Source: Gammaproteobacteria bacterium (GTDB lineage Bacteria > Pseudomonadota > Gammaproteobacteria > Pseudomonadales > Azotimanducaceae). Taken from it: a DNA stretch of 35,572 nucleotides. A program made the translations under genes and the position numbers. Shown piece after piece: positions 22,786-30,734 of the stretch. The stretch's first letter is position 1. Every line of letters begins with the position of its first letter. Below the pieces are notes generated by a model. The model searched no databases. It was given only the letters and a program-made list of their open reading frames with translations, and was not told where the DNA came from. Location: positions 1 to 35,572 of the forward strand of contig JAPOTD010000074.1 in assembly GCA_026709365.1 (NCBI GenBank). The letters run 5' to 3'.

Positions 22786-23634
22786 TCAATCAGCCGCACC
22801 CCGATGGTCCCGGAGTGCGTTGACCTCGCGCCGCAACGCCAGCGCCGCTTCGCGGGACGCTTCCTCGAAGCGAGCTTCGTTGCCGTCAGCGCCTGCATAG
22901 AGCACCGAGCGCGAGGCATTGATGATGAGCCCTTGGCGGTCGGCATCCAAGCCGGCCGCAAGCGCTTGCGCCAAGTCGCCCCCTTGGGCGCCGACGCCCG
23001 GAACCAGCAGCGGCATGCAGCCGACAGCTTCACGAATCCGGGCCAACTCTTCGGAGTGGGTGGCGCCGGCCACCAGCATTAGGTTGCCGTCGCGATTCCA
23101 CTCCTTGGCAGCCGCCGCAACGCGCAGGTACAGGGGCGCATCAAGGGGATGCGCCTGCAGCCAGCCGCTGCCGGCGTTGCTGGTACGGCAAAGCAGGGCC
23201 ACGCCGCGCCCTGGATAGCTTAGGAAAGGGCGAATGCTCTCTTCGCCAAGATAAGGGTTGATGGTCACGGCATCTGCGTTGTAGCGCTCAAAGGCTTCCT
23301 TGGCGTAAAACTCGGCCGTGGCACCGATGTCGCTGCGCTTGGCGTCGAGAATGACCGGCACGTCCGGCCAGCGCTGGTGAATGAAGGCGATGAGGCTGGC
23401 CAGTTGATCCTCCGCGCCCTCGGCGGCGAAGTGCGCCGCCTGGGGCTTGAAGGCGCAGACCAGATCGGCGGTGGCCTCGACGATGGCGCAGCAAAAGTCG
23501 CGCAAGGCGAGCGGGGATTGGCGCAAGGCGGCGGGCAGGCGGCTGCGAACCGGATCCAAGCCCACGCAGATCAGCGAACCGCTGTGCGACCAAGCCTGTC
23601 GGAGGCGGTCATGGAATGCGAGGGCGGCGCTCAC
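22786..23634 (-). CDS. pyrF: orotidine 5'-phosphate decarboxylase (type 2)
   Basis: 282 residues, type 2 OMP decarboxylase, the last step of UMP synthesis. LICVGLDP opens the barrel, ILDAKRSDIGATAEFYAKEAF holds Lys99 and Asp102 of the charged tetrad, and TINPYLGEESIRPFLSY and LLVPGVGAQGGD are family blocks. GTG 23634 overlaps the ribE stop (GTGA), so the two genes are translationally coupled. The coupling of pyrF to ribE is not a standard arrangement. Confidence 0.93.
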   Translation of the reverse strand: MSAALAFHDRLRQAWSHSGSLICVGLDPVRSRLPAALRQSPLALRDFCCAIVEATADLVCAFKPQAAHFAAEGAEDQLASLIAFIHQRWPDVPVILDAKRSDIGATAEFYAKEAFERYNADAVTINPYLGEESIRPFLSYPGRGVALLCRTSNAGSGWLQAHPLDAPLYLRVAAAAKEWNRDGNLMLVAGATHSEELARIREAVGCMPLLVPGVGAQGGDLAQALAAGLDADRQGLIINASRSVLYAGADGNEARFEEASREAALALRREVNALRDHRGAAD

Positions 23635-24251
23635 AGCGGGGTTCCCCGCTCCTTAAGCATGCGCTCGACGGTTTCAACGATGGCGCGGGTTTGGGAATCA
23701 ATTTCCAGATTCACCCGGTCCCCCTGAGCCACTGACCCCAAGGTGGTGCGGGCGATGGTCTCGGGAATCAGGCTCACCTTGATGCGCCGGGCTGACGCCT
23801 CCACGGCGGCGATCGTGAGGCTTGCGCCGTCGAGTGCGGCGAAGCCCTTGTGCTGCAGGAAGCGCAGCCAATCGGCCTCCACGCGGAACCACAGGTTGCG
23901 CTCGTTCTCGCCTTCCTCAATGGCATCCACCAGTGCGGTGCCAACGATGTGGCCGGAGAGGATGTGCCCGCCGATCTCGTCGCCGACCCGAAAGGAGCGC
24001 TCCACATTGACTCGGCTGCCTGGGGCAAGCGCACCAAGATTGGTGTGGTCGAGGGTTTCGCGAACCACGTCAAAGCAGGCACTGCCCGCCTCAACGCCAG
24101 TGGCCGTCAGGCAAACGCCGTTGACCGCCACGGATCCCCCAAGAGCCAAGCCTTGGGAAAGATCGCCGATCTGGATGCGCATGCGCCGCAGCCCCGGCTG
24201 GTCCGCCACCGAGGCCACTTCGCACAGTCCTTGGACAATTCCGGTAAACAC
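23631..24251 (-). CDS. ribE: riboflavin synthase, alpha subunit
   Basis: 206 residues from GTG 24251, giving the family N-terminus MFTGIVQGLCEV. The longer frame upstream overlaps the TPR gene and is not conserved-looking. Two lumazine-binding repeats are present, with NGVCLTATG in the first and LDGASLTIAAVE in the second, and GGHILSGHIVGTALV between. It dismutates two 6,7-dimethyl-8-ribityllumazine molecules to riboflavin. No FMN riboswitch fits in the 49-bp leader. Confidence 0.93.
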   Translation of the reverse strand: MFTGIVQGLCEVASVADQPGLRRMRIQIGDLSQGLALGGSVAVNGVCLTATGVEAGSACFDVVRETLDHTNLGALAPGSRVNVERSFRVGDEIGGHILSGHIVGTALVDAIEEGENERNLWFRVEADWLRFLQHKGFAALDGASLTIAAVEASARRIKVSLIPETIARTTLGSVAQGDRVNLEIDSQTRAIVETVERMLKERGTPL

Positions 24252-24264
24252 TAGGACATGGGAA

Positions 24265-24292
24265 CGGGAAACGCGAGCAACCGCGCTTCCCG
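24265..24292 (-). other. GC-rich hairpin between TPR gene and ribE
   Basis: CGGGAA, G, CGCG on one arm pair with CGCG, T, TTCCCG on the other around a 6-base loop, giving an 11-bp stem with one G-U. It fills the gap between the TPR stop (24301) and ribE start (24251). No U-tract follows on the minus strand, so it is more likely an attenuation or mRNA-processing structure than a classical terminator. Confidence 0.5.
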
Positions 24293-24300
24293 CACCGTTG

Positions 24301-25680
24301 CTAGAGCGCCGAAGCGAGCTGCTGGCGGCGAGTGGCTTCCCGGTCGATGTAGGTGATCCATTGCTGGCAGATGCGCTGGTTGGACTGGTCGCGCACACGC
24401 CGGGACTCGTTGCGGCAAGCCACGAAGGAGGTGCGGGCCGACGTTAGGCGGTCGCGATTGTAGTCGCACATGCCGCGCACAATCTGCACACTCTGCGCCT
24501 TGCGCAATCCACCCTTGTCCAAAGCGTTGGAAGCCGCTGCAACGCACCGGTCGAACTGGTCGTCCTCCAAGTAGAGCTGCGCCAGGCTCTCGTAAATTCT
24601 ACCGTCATCAGCCAGCTGGGCGGCCTCCTCGAAGACCGGAATGGCCTTGTCCACCTCCTGGGAAAGCTGGTAGGCCTGCCCGAAGGCTCGCAGGTTCTTG
24701 TCGGTGCGCTCGATGATCTCGTCGCCAAATCCCTGGCCCATGACCGCCGCAGCGCGAATGGGCACCTCCTCCTGCATCAGCAAACCGGCCAAGGTGGTCA
24801 GGTCCGACTCGCGGGTCAGGAACCCAGCTTCGTAGGCGGCCATCATGGTATAGACCTGTTGCTTGCCCATGCCTTCCTGGCCTTGGATGCCGGCAAGGCG
24901 TATCCAATAGTCCCGCTTGGGGAAGTCCCGCACCAGAATTTCCAGAATTTCCAGAACCTTGGGCCAATTCTCCAATTCAAAATATAAGAAGTTGAGCAGC
25001 GCCCACCAGTTTTCCTTGACGGCGGTGTCGCGCTCCTTGGCGACGGCGATGCCGCGTTCGATCTGGCCGACGGCGCTGGCGTAATCCTGCATTTGGTAGT
25101 ACACCTGCCCCATGAAGATATGCGGTTCCGGTCCCGGATTGTTGGCCTTGGATATCCAGATCTCCATGTAGCGCAGGGCGTCGTCGTAACGTTCATCCAC
25201 GAAGCAAAGCTGCGCCAGGGTGTATAGGGTGGTGGTCTCCAGACCCTCCGGAATGTCCTCCCCCTGCTTAAGGACTTCCTCATAGTGGCGAATGGCCGCG
25301 CCATAGTCCTCCTTAGAGAAGTGGACGAAGCCGAGCATGTTGTGAATCTGCCCCACTTCGTTGCCGTTGTAGCGGCAGCTGCGACCAGTGCGGCAACGGT
25401 CAAGCATGCCTTGCAGCACCGCTTGCGCGCCATTGAGATCCGTGGCGTCAATGAACTCCTGCGCCTCGGCCAGCTTCTTGAAGGTGGCCTCGCTCATGGA
25501 CGGCACCCGGCGGGTCTTCTGGCGGGGCTGCTCATCCTCCTGGCCGAAAGCCGACGCAACGCCACCGAGCTTGAGGCCGGGCGACACCTGAATGCCAAAC
25601 AGGAGAACCAGCGTCGCCGTCAAAGCGGCGGCAACGCCACCGATGCGCCTTGCCATTCCAAAGCGTTCCACACTCGTCAT
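24301..25680 (-). CDS. TPR-repeat protein of the TonB2-type cluster
   Basis: 459 residues from ATG 25680, which has AGGAG 6 bp upstream; a longer frame to 25788 overlaps the tonB end. A signal or anchor helix (AAALTATLVLLFGIQV, residues 15-30) is followed by tetratricopeptide-like helices from about residue 60 to 420: QIHNMLGFVHFSKEDYGAAI, LYTLAQLCFVDERYDDALRY, GQVYYQMQDYASAVGQIERG. It is the last gene of the DUF3450-ttpC-exbB-exbD-tonB operon, as in Vibrio TonB2 loci. It is likely periplasmic, and its exact role in TonB energy transduction is undefined. Confidence 0.82.
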   Translation of the reverse strand: MTSVERFGMARRIGGVAAALTATLVLLFGIQVSPGLKLGGVASAFGQEDEQPRQKTRRVPSMSEATFKKLAEAQEFIDATDLNGAQAVLQGMLDRCRTGRSCRYNGNEVGQIHNMLGFVHFSKEDYGAAIRHYEEVLKQGEDIPEGLETTTLYTLAQLCFVDERYDDALRYMEIWISKANNPGPEPHIFMGQVYYQMQDYASAVGQIERGIAVAKERDTAVKENWWALLNFLYFELENWPKVLEILEILVRDFPKRDYWIRLAGIQGQEGMGKQQVYTMMAAYEAGFLTRESDLTTLAGLLMQEEVPIRAAAVMGQGFGDEIIERTDKNLRAFGQAYQLSQEVDKAIPVFEEAAQLADDGRIYESLAQLYLEDDQFDRCVAAASNALDKGGLRKAQSVQIVRGMCDYNRDRLTSARTSFVACRNESRRVRDQSNQRICQQWITYIDREATRRQQLASAL

Positions 25681-25735
25681 GTTTCGCTCCTGCTCCTTCC
25701 GTTCCTTCCGCACAGTGAAACTCGTTCCAGCCGAA

Positions 25736-26341
25736 TCAGCCGTCCTGCAACTCAAAGGTGATGCGGTTGCGCACCCCGGCCACGTCAATCGGTTCGCCGT
25801 TCACGACCTTGGGCTTGTACTTGAACTTGAGCGCGGCGTTGACGGCGGCGCGGTCGAAGATGCCCGGCGGCTTGGACTCGATCACCACCGGATCGCGCAC
25901 CCCGCCGGTGCGGGTGACGACGAACTCCAGCAGGACGTAGCCCTCGATGCCTCGGGTTTGCGCCCGGCGCGGATACACCGGGGCCACCTTGACAATGGGC
26001 AGGTACTCGCCGTCGGAACTGAAACCCCCGGTGCCGCCGGGATCGACTTCCACCTGAATGTCCACCGCGCCGAATTCGACGCCTTGGGAGACTTCGGAGG
26101 CATCGAAATCCGGCCGGGGCATGTCCGGAGGCGGCTCATCCGGCGGCGGCGGCGGCTTGGGCTTGCGCTGCTTGGTCTCAATGGAGATGTCGTCCTCAAC
26201 CCGGACGAAGTCCACAATTTTGCCGGAAACGCCGTCATCGAAGGGGCTCTTGTCGCTTTTGATGAGCGCCTGCATGAGCAGGAACAGGCCAAAGGTGGCA
26301 ACGGCGCCCAAGGCCACCGCAAAACCGAATCGCATCAACAT
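25736..26341 (-). CDS. tonB: TonB energy-transducing protein (TonB2 type)
   Basis: 201 residues. An N-terminal membrane helix (residues 5-25) is followed by a short proline-rich linker KPKPPPPPDEPPPDMPRP (61-78). The C-terminal TonB domain has PVYPRRAQTRGIEGYVLLEF and FDRAAVNAALKFKYKPKVVN. The short length is typical of TonB2. It couples the proton-motive force from the ExbB-ExbD complex to outer-membrane receptors. It starts one base after the exbD stop; ATG at residue 3 is an alternative start. Confidence 0.93.
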   Translation of the reverse strand: MLMRFGFAVALGAVATFGLFLLMQALIKSDKSPFDDGVSGKIVDFVRVEDDISIETKQRKPKPPPPPDEPPPDMPRPDFDASEVSQGVEFGAVDIQVEVDPGGTGGFSSDGEYLPIVKVAPVYPRRAQTRGIEGYVLLEFVVTRTGGVRDPVVIESKPPGIFDRAAVNAALKFKYKPKVVNGEPIDVAGVRNRITFELQDG

Positions 26342-26342
26342 G

Positions 26343-26750
26343 CTACACCTCCGTGGAAATGGCGACTTCGGTGAGGCCCGCAGCGCGGGCCGCCGACAGA
26401 ACCGCCTTCAATTGTCCGTACTTGGCCTCCCGGTCGGATTGGATCACCAAGCCGCCTTTCGGGTTCTCCGCATGGAGGCGCTCAATGTGGGCTCGAACCG
26501 CCGTTGAGTCCACTTTCTTCTTGTCGATCCAAATGTCGCCGTTGGGGCCGATGGCGACCAGCACGCTGACCGTCGGCTTCTGCTCCGCGGTGTCGGCGTC
26601 CGGACGCAGGATGTCAATGCCAGCCTGCTTGATGAAGGTGGCCGTGACGATGAAGAAGATCAACATGATGAACACCACGTCGAGCATGGGGGTCAAGTTG
26701 ATGTCCGAGTCCTCATCGGTACGGGAAAATCGGTTTGACCGACGCGCCAT
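26343..26750 (-). CDS. exbD: ExbD biopolymer transport protein
   Basis: 135 residues. A short cytoplasmic tail leads to INLTPMLDVVFIMLIFFIV, with Asp24 as the proton-conducting aspartate in the single membrane helix. A periplasmic ExbD/TolR domain ending EVAISTEV follows. AGGAG precedes ATG 26750. It belongs to the TonB2-type operon and forms the motor with ExbB. Confidence 0.95.
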   Translation of the reverse strand: MARRSNRFSRTDEDSDINLTPMLDVVFIMLIFFIVTATFIKQAGIDILRPDADTAEQKPTVSVLVAIGPNGDIWIDKKKVDSTAVRAHIERLHAENPKGGLVIQSDREAKYGQLKAVLSAARAAGLTEVAISTEV

Positions 26751-26796
26751 ATCGTTTTGCTCCTGTTGGCTTATGCCGTATCGCTTGGCGAAACGC

Positions 26797-27315
26797 TCAG
26801 TTGTCCATGGTCAAGTGGTCCTCAAACAGTTCGACCTCGAAATCCACTTTCCGCTTGACGAAGGTGCTGCCAAGCAGGCCCGACAGGGACGCGATCATGC
26901 CGGACATGGTGGGTATGGTGGCCATCGAGACGCCGGCGGCCATGGAGCGGGCGTTGCCGCCTTGGGTGGCCATGGCGTCGAAAACCGAGATCATGCCGGT
27001 GACCGTGCCCAGCAACCCAAGCAGCGGGCACAGGGTCACGCAGGTTTGAATGAGCGGCAGGCTCCCGGTGATGCGATCCGAGGCTTCGGAGATGATGCGG
27101 TCCCGAATCTGGTGGGCACTCCATGAACGCCGCTCCGGACGGCTTTCCCACAAGTCCGCGGCCTCCTGAACCACCAGTTTGTGCTGGGAGAGGAAGTACC
27201 ACATGCGCTCGAAGATCAATGTCCACATCAGGAAGGTCAGGGCGGCAATGAGAAAGAGCACGTTGCCGCCCTGCTCCATGAACAGGACGATGGCCAGATA
27301 GGCGTCGCCTAGCAT
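26797..27315 (-). CDS. exbB: ExbB-type MotA/TolQ/ExbB proton channel, short form
   Basis: 172 residues. Three membrane segments are seen: residues 17-35 (NVLFLIAALTFLMWTLIFER), around 92-112 (TLCPLLGLLGTVTGMISVF) and around 128-150 (GVSMATIPTMSGMIASLSGL). This is the compact ExbB2 typical of TonB2 systems. It begins 9 bp after the ttpC stop. It stabilises TonB and forms the proton channel with ExbD. Confidence 0.93.
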   Translation of the reverse strand: MLGDAYLAIVLFMEQGGNVLFLIAALTFLMWTLIFERMWYFLSQHKLVVQEAADLWESRPERRSWSAHQIRDRIISEASDRITGSLPLIQTCVTLCPLLGLLGTVTGMISVFDAMATQGGNARSMAAGVSMATIPTMSGMIASLSGLLGSTFVKRKVDFEVELFEDHLTMDN

Positions 27316-27324
27316 CGTGACGCC

Positions 27325-28806
27325 CTACTCCAGCGCTCGGCCTGACTTTTCGGCGTGCTCGGCGATCAAGCCCTGGGTCTGCTCCTCAAGCACGTGAATG
27401 ACCGAGCGGCTGCGCTGGGCGACGATGGCGTGCAGCAAGGTGGTGGGAATGGCCACGCACAAGCCGAGCACCGTCGTCATCAAGGCCGTGGAAATGCCGC
27501 CGGCCATTGTCTTCGGATCGCCGGTGCCGAACAAGGTGATGGCTTGGAAGGTCAGGATCATGCCGATCACCGTGCCGAGCAGCCCGAGCAGCGGCGCGAC
27601 CACGGAAATCACCTGAATGAGCGTGATGTTCCTTGTTATCTTGGGCGTCTCGCCCAAGATCGCCTCGCCAAGCTTCAATTCCAAGGTCTCGACGTCCACG
27701 TTGGTGTTTTGATGGTAAACGTTGAGCACACGGCCAAGGGGGTTGCCCTCGCTGGGCTCATCGGATCGCTTCTGGGCATTGACCCGGGCGCCAGTGACCG
27801 ACAGCGTGATCAGGCGTTCAACGGCCAGCAGCACACCGATGATGCCGCCGAGGATGATGACCGCACCCACATAGCCGCCTTGGCCGTCGCAGAACGGCAA
27901 GTAGCACTCGCCCTTGGCGATGCCGCCGAACGGCGAGCCAACCCGTTCGCCCACGGTGGCCGCCTGAATGAGCAGGGACAGCAGGGAGCCGCGAGTGGGA
28001 TCCACGGCCAAGGGGACCACCTCGCCAACGCCGGCCGCCTCAAGATCCTCCACGGTGTTGGTGAAGCGGGCTGCCGGTTGGCGCGCCAATTCGACGATGG
28101 CCCCGTCGTCGGGATCGTAGTTGAGGTACTCACCGTCGCCAATCAGCGCGAAGGCGCCGACTCGCACCACGTCCGTCTCCTTCTGCTCCCCGCTCAACAG
28201 CGTAACGGTCGCCGGAAAGCGGGCGATGCGACCGGATTCGGTCATTTCACGCTGCAGTTCGAACCAAAGATCCTCCATCTCCTCAATGGTGGCCAGTTGG
28301 CTGGCGGTGCCCATCTTCGCCGCCAGTTGGCCCAGCCAATCGCCGCGGTTGGGGAACTCGGCGGAGATCAGGGAGCCTTCAAACAGTCCGCGGGTGTCGC
28401 CGGCCACCTGCTGCAGAACGCCGAACAGCTCGCGCAGGGAGCCGAGACGCCGATCAAGCTGCTCCTGAAGGTCGCCGATGCGGATTTCGTTTTCGTTGAA
28501 TTGGGTCTCCAGCCGGTCCGAGCGCCGTTCCTCACGCCGCCGCTCCGCCTTGGCATCGTCAAGCATTTGCGCTTGGCGCGCCTTGTCGTTCTGGAAGCGC
28601 TGCTCGCGCTCGCGGTGCTCAGCGGACTCCACCACCCGCCGCTGCTCAACGTTGCGCAGCAGCTCGTCAAGGCTGTCGGCCTGATTCACCTGCAAGGTGC
28701 TGGCCGAGCCGCCGGACTCCTCCGCGGCCTGGGTGCCGAAGGCGGCGAACAGCAGCATCCCCGCCGCTGCGGAGCAAGCCAGAATGACTCGATTGGCTGA
28801 TTTCAT
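27325..28806 (-). CDS. ttpC: TtpC-like protein: periplasmic coiled coil plus MotA/TolQ/ExbB domain
   Basis: 493 residues. The signal peptide ends near TQAAEE (residue 28). Residues 35-150 are charged and heptad-like (AEHREREQRFQNDKARQAQM), a coiled coil. A periplasmic region follows. Membrane helices begin with GAVIILGGIIGVLLAVERLI, and VISVVAPLLGLLGTVIGMIL and GGISTALMTTVLGLCVAIPT form the ExbB-like core. This long ExbB variant is TtpC, needed for TonB2 function in Vibrio. GGAGGT lies upstream of ATG 28806. Confidence 0.88.
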   Translation of the reverse strand: MKSANRVILACSAAAGMLLFAAFGTQAAEESGGSASTLQVNQADSLDELLRNVEQRRVVESAEHREREQRFQNDKARQAQMLDDAKAERRREERRSDRLETQFNENEIRIGDLQEQLDRRLGSLRELFGVLQQVAGDTRGLFEGSLISAEFPNRGDWLGQLAAKMGTASQLATIEEMEDLWFELQREMTESGRIARFPATVTLLSGEQKETDVVRVGAFALIGDGEYLNYDPDDGAIVELARQPAARFTNTVEDLEAAGVGEVVPLAVDPTRGSLLSLLIQAATVGERVGSPFGGIAKGECYLPFCDGQGGYVGAVIILGGIIGVLLAVERLITLSVTGARVNAQKRSDEPSEGNPLGRVLNVYHQNTNVDVETLELKLGEAILGETPKITRNITLIQVISVVAPLLGLLGTVIGMILTFQAITLFGTGDPKTMAGGISTALMTTVLGLCVAIPTTLLHAIVAQRSRSVIHVLEEQTQGLIAEHAEKSGRALE

Positions 28807-28809
28807 CGG

Positions 28810-29580
28810 TTAGACCTCCGGTCCGGTGATCGGGAGCGTAATCATGTCCACGGACAACTGCTTGCGCGCCATGCGGATGCCGTTTCGAACCGGGGTGGTG
28901 AACTCGTCGCCGACCACCTCCCAACGGTTGTCAACCTTGTTCCACATGCCGGTCTCCTCGCCGTCGGGAGTCTGGAAGACCAAGGCGACGCGGCCCACCT
29001 TAAGGATGTCCGCCTTGCGGTCCACGCCATCGACGTTGATGGTGTCGCCGTAGGCTTCCATGGTGCGGCCGTACTCGTTCTCGATCTGAAAGGCGCGCAG
29101 CACCTGCGAGAACTTTTCCGAGACGGCGACATCGGCCCGATCCATCATCTCCCGCAGCCGCTCCACGCGGTCGTTGCGCTCATCGAGCAGAAAGGGCAGG
29201 TCCAGGTTCACGAACTGCTCAAGGCCGTCGATCATGCGCAGCATGAGCGGCGTGATCTGGCGCTCGATGATCGTCACCCGATCGATGGACTCGGTCAGCT
29301 GGGTCATCTCCCGTTCCTGATTGGCAATTTGCCTTTCAAACTGCCGGTTATAGACGCGCAGCCCCTCAATCTCCTTGAGCACGGTCTTGTAGTCGTTGAG
29401 GAGCTTGTGGGTCTCCTCAGTGAGCGCGTCAATCCGGGCTTGGGAGGTCTTGGCTTGCTGGTTGATGCGCTCCGCGACCTGATAGATGTCCGCCAAAGTG
29501 GCCCCTGCGGCAGGGCCGGCTGCGCTCACGGCCATAAAGAACATCAACGAGGAAAGCCAACCGTGGCATCTGTTTCTCAT
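28810..29580 (-). CDS. DUF3450 periplasmic coiled-coil protein
   Basis: 256 residues. A signal peptide (SLMFFMAVSAAGPAAGA) is followed by a long coiled coil (residues 40-130, RINQQAKTSQARIDALTEET and onward) and a globular C-terminus ending NGIRMARKQLSVDMITLPI. This is the DUF3450 family that regularly precedes ttpC in marine gammaproteobacteria. AGGA lies 6 bp before ATG 29580. It is probably a periplasmic partner of the TtpC coiled coil. It heads the operon. Confidence 0.85.
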   Translation of the reverse strand: MRNRCHGWLSSLMFFMAVSAAGPAAGATLADIYQVAERINQQAKTSQARIDALTEETHKLLNDYKTVLKEIEGLRVYNRQFERQIANQEREMTQLTESIDRVTIIERQITPLMLRMIDGLEQFVNLDLPFLLDERNDRVERLREMMDRADVAVSEKFSQVLRAFQIENEYGRTMEAYGDTINVDGVDRKADILKVGRVALVFQTPDGEETGMWNKVDNRWEVVGDEFTTPVRNGIRMARKQLSVDMITLPITGPEV

Positions 29581-29833
29581 ACGTCTTCCTAGGAAAGTGA
29601 ATTAAATCGGCAGCAGCCCGTCAAGCCCGCCGCGCACCTTGGCGCAACCGCCCGGGCGTCGCTGTCACCCGCAGGCCGACTGGCAGCCCAACCATCGGTG
29701 GTTGACGCGCTCCTCTTGGATGTATCCCGGCCTGATGTCCATGCCAGATGCGCCGCCCCCTTCCAATGTCGGCAAAGCATCAACAAACGGTTTTGCCTTG
29801 TCAAGGCAGTTTTCGGACCAAGCAGTTTTCGGA
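29581..29833. other. upstream region of the TonB2-type operon, no gene supported
   Basis: 253 bp between the dienelactone hydrolase stop and the DUF3450 start. On the minus strand TTGACG, GATTTAATTCAC and AGGA occur within 50 bp of the start codon and may include the promoter, but the spacing to a good -10 is poor. I looked for a 19-bp Fur box and did not find one. A short open frame across 29589-29837 resembles no protein. Confidence 0.4.
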
Positions 29834-29837
29834 TCAA
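29806..29837. repeat. 16-bp direct tandem repeat at the end of the dienelactone hydrolase gene
   Basis: GCAGTTTTCGGACCAA (29806-29821) is followed at once by GCAGTTTTCGGATCAA (29822-29837), differing at one base. The second copy contains the stop codon of the gene ending at 29834, so the first copy may be a local duplication. A tight palindrome TGCCTTG-T-CAAGGCA lies just upstream. Confidence 0.6.
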
Positions 29838-30505
29838 CCCAGGCGTTCCTGAAAGAACGCCAAGGTGCGCTGGCGGGCCAAGTCGGCGCTCGGCGCGTCA
29901 TAGCTGCCGCGATGGTCGCAGTTGAAGCCGTGGTCCGCCGGATAGACGTAAACCGGGACATCCGGCTGGGCGGACCTCACCTGATCCACGTCGGACATCG
30001 GAATGTGGGCATCGAGCTCCCCGAAGTGCATGATGACCGGACACTTCGGCGAGCGCGCCGCCTCCCCGGCCACGCCGCCCCCGTAGTAGGAGGCGGCGGC
30101 GGCCACGCCAGTCAATTCACAAGCCGCCAGCCAAGTCAGCAAGCCACCGAAGCAGTAGCCCACCACCCCGACCGAGCCATGCGCCGAGGCGTGATTGACG
30201 GCAGCTTGGATGTCCGCCAGGGTGTTGGGCATTTGCAGCTTCTGAAACGCGAGCTCAATGCCCCGCCCCATGTCCGCCGCCTCGTAGCCAAGCTCCACGT
30301 TCGGCTCCACGCGGTCGAAAATCTGCGGCGCAACGGCCGCGTAGCCAGCCTCCGCATAGCCGTCAGCCACCGCACGGATGTGGCCGTTGACCCCGAAGAC
30401 CTCCTGAATGACCACCACGCCGCCCTTCGGCGCGCCAGCCGGCATCGATTCCCAAGCGCCCAACTCGAACCCGTCCGCGGAGCGCAACGCGATTTGCTGT
30501 CCCAT
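29834..30505 (-). CDS. dienelactone hydrolase family protein
   Basis: 223 residues from ATG 30505 with GGGAG about 9 bp upstream; upstream codons run into repeat DNA. The triad is Cys118 (GYCFGG), Asp165 (FGELDAHIP) and His192 (ADHGFNC). Glu36 in VIQEVFGVN is the residue that restrains the resting cysteine in dienelactone hydrolase. It could open carboxymethylenebutenolide or another small lactone or ester. No aromatic-degradation genes are nearby, so the substrate is open. Confidence 0.88.
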   Translation of the reverse strand: MGQQIALRSADGFELGAWESMPAGAPKGGVVVIQEVFGVNGHIRAVADGYAEAGYAAVAPQIFDRVEPNVELGYEAADMGRGIELAFQKLQMPNTLADIQAAVNHASAHGSVGVVGYCFGGLLTWLAACELTGVAAAASYYGGGVAGEAARSPKCPVIMHFGELDAHIPMSDVDQVRSAQPDVPVYVYPADHGFNCDHRGSYDAPSADLARQRTLAFFQERLG

Positions 30506-30563
30506 GGCTTTTTTCTCCCAGCCTTGCGAAGCGCCATGTTGTAACACAGTTTGGCCGGGAATG

Positions 30564-30665
30564 CGCACCCGCTTTGCGGGTGCGTTGGAGTTTCGCTGGC
30601 GCGAAACTCCGTGCCGGTTGCGTCGGGTCGGGTTCGATGTGTTCACCCGCTCCGCGGGTGCGTGT
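30564..30665 (-). repeat. composite dispersed palindromic repeat, family A copy 4 (inverted)
   Basis: Read on the minus strand it gives a CACCCGC / GCGGGTG hairpin (30644-30660), then ACATCGAACCCGACCC and GCAAC. The GGAGTTTCGC / GCGAAACTCC hairpin (30587-30610) and a CGCACCCGC / GCGGGTGCG hairpin (30564-30584) follow. The central order is the same as at 2315-2398, while the flanking hairpins differ. It lies between the divergent dienelactone hydrolase and phoB genes. Confidence 0.8.
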
Positions 30666-30669
30666 TTTG

Positions 30670-30698
30670 CCGTCACGGATTCGTCATAATTGTGTCTT
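30670..30698 (+). promoter_or_regulatory. candidate Pho box upstream of phoB
   Basis: Three CTGTCAT-like half sites follow each other with an 11-bp period: CCGTCAC at 30670, TCGTCAT at 30681 and GTGTCTT at 30692. Each matches five of seven bases, and the 4-bp spacers are GGAT and AATT. This is the layout of PhoB-binding direct repeats. It lies 36 bp before the phoB ATG, immediately beside repeat A, and would allow autoregulation. Confidence 0.5.
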
Positions 30699-30734
30699 GT
30701 AATGCCGCCAAGCCATCCTCCCGCAGGCACCAGC

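Noticed and set aside
24265-24292. Rho-independent terminator after the TPR gene
   Set aside because: Good stem, but no run of U after it on the transcribed strand.
24252-24300. FMN riboswitch upstream of ribE
   Set aside because: The gap is only 49 bp and holds a single hairpin; the RFN element is much larger.
27355-28800. 481-codon plus-strand frame opposite ttpC
   Set aside because: Antisense to a clear ExbB-type gene; composition only.
29589-29837. 82-codon minus-strand frame between the dienelactone hydrolase and DUF3450 genes
   Set aside because: No start signal, starts within the hydrolase end and a tandem duplication, no resemblance to known proteins.
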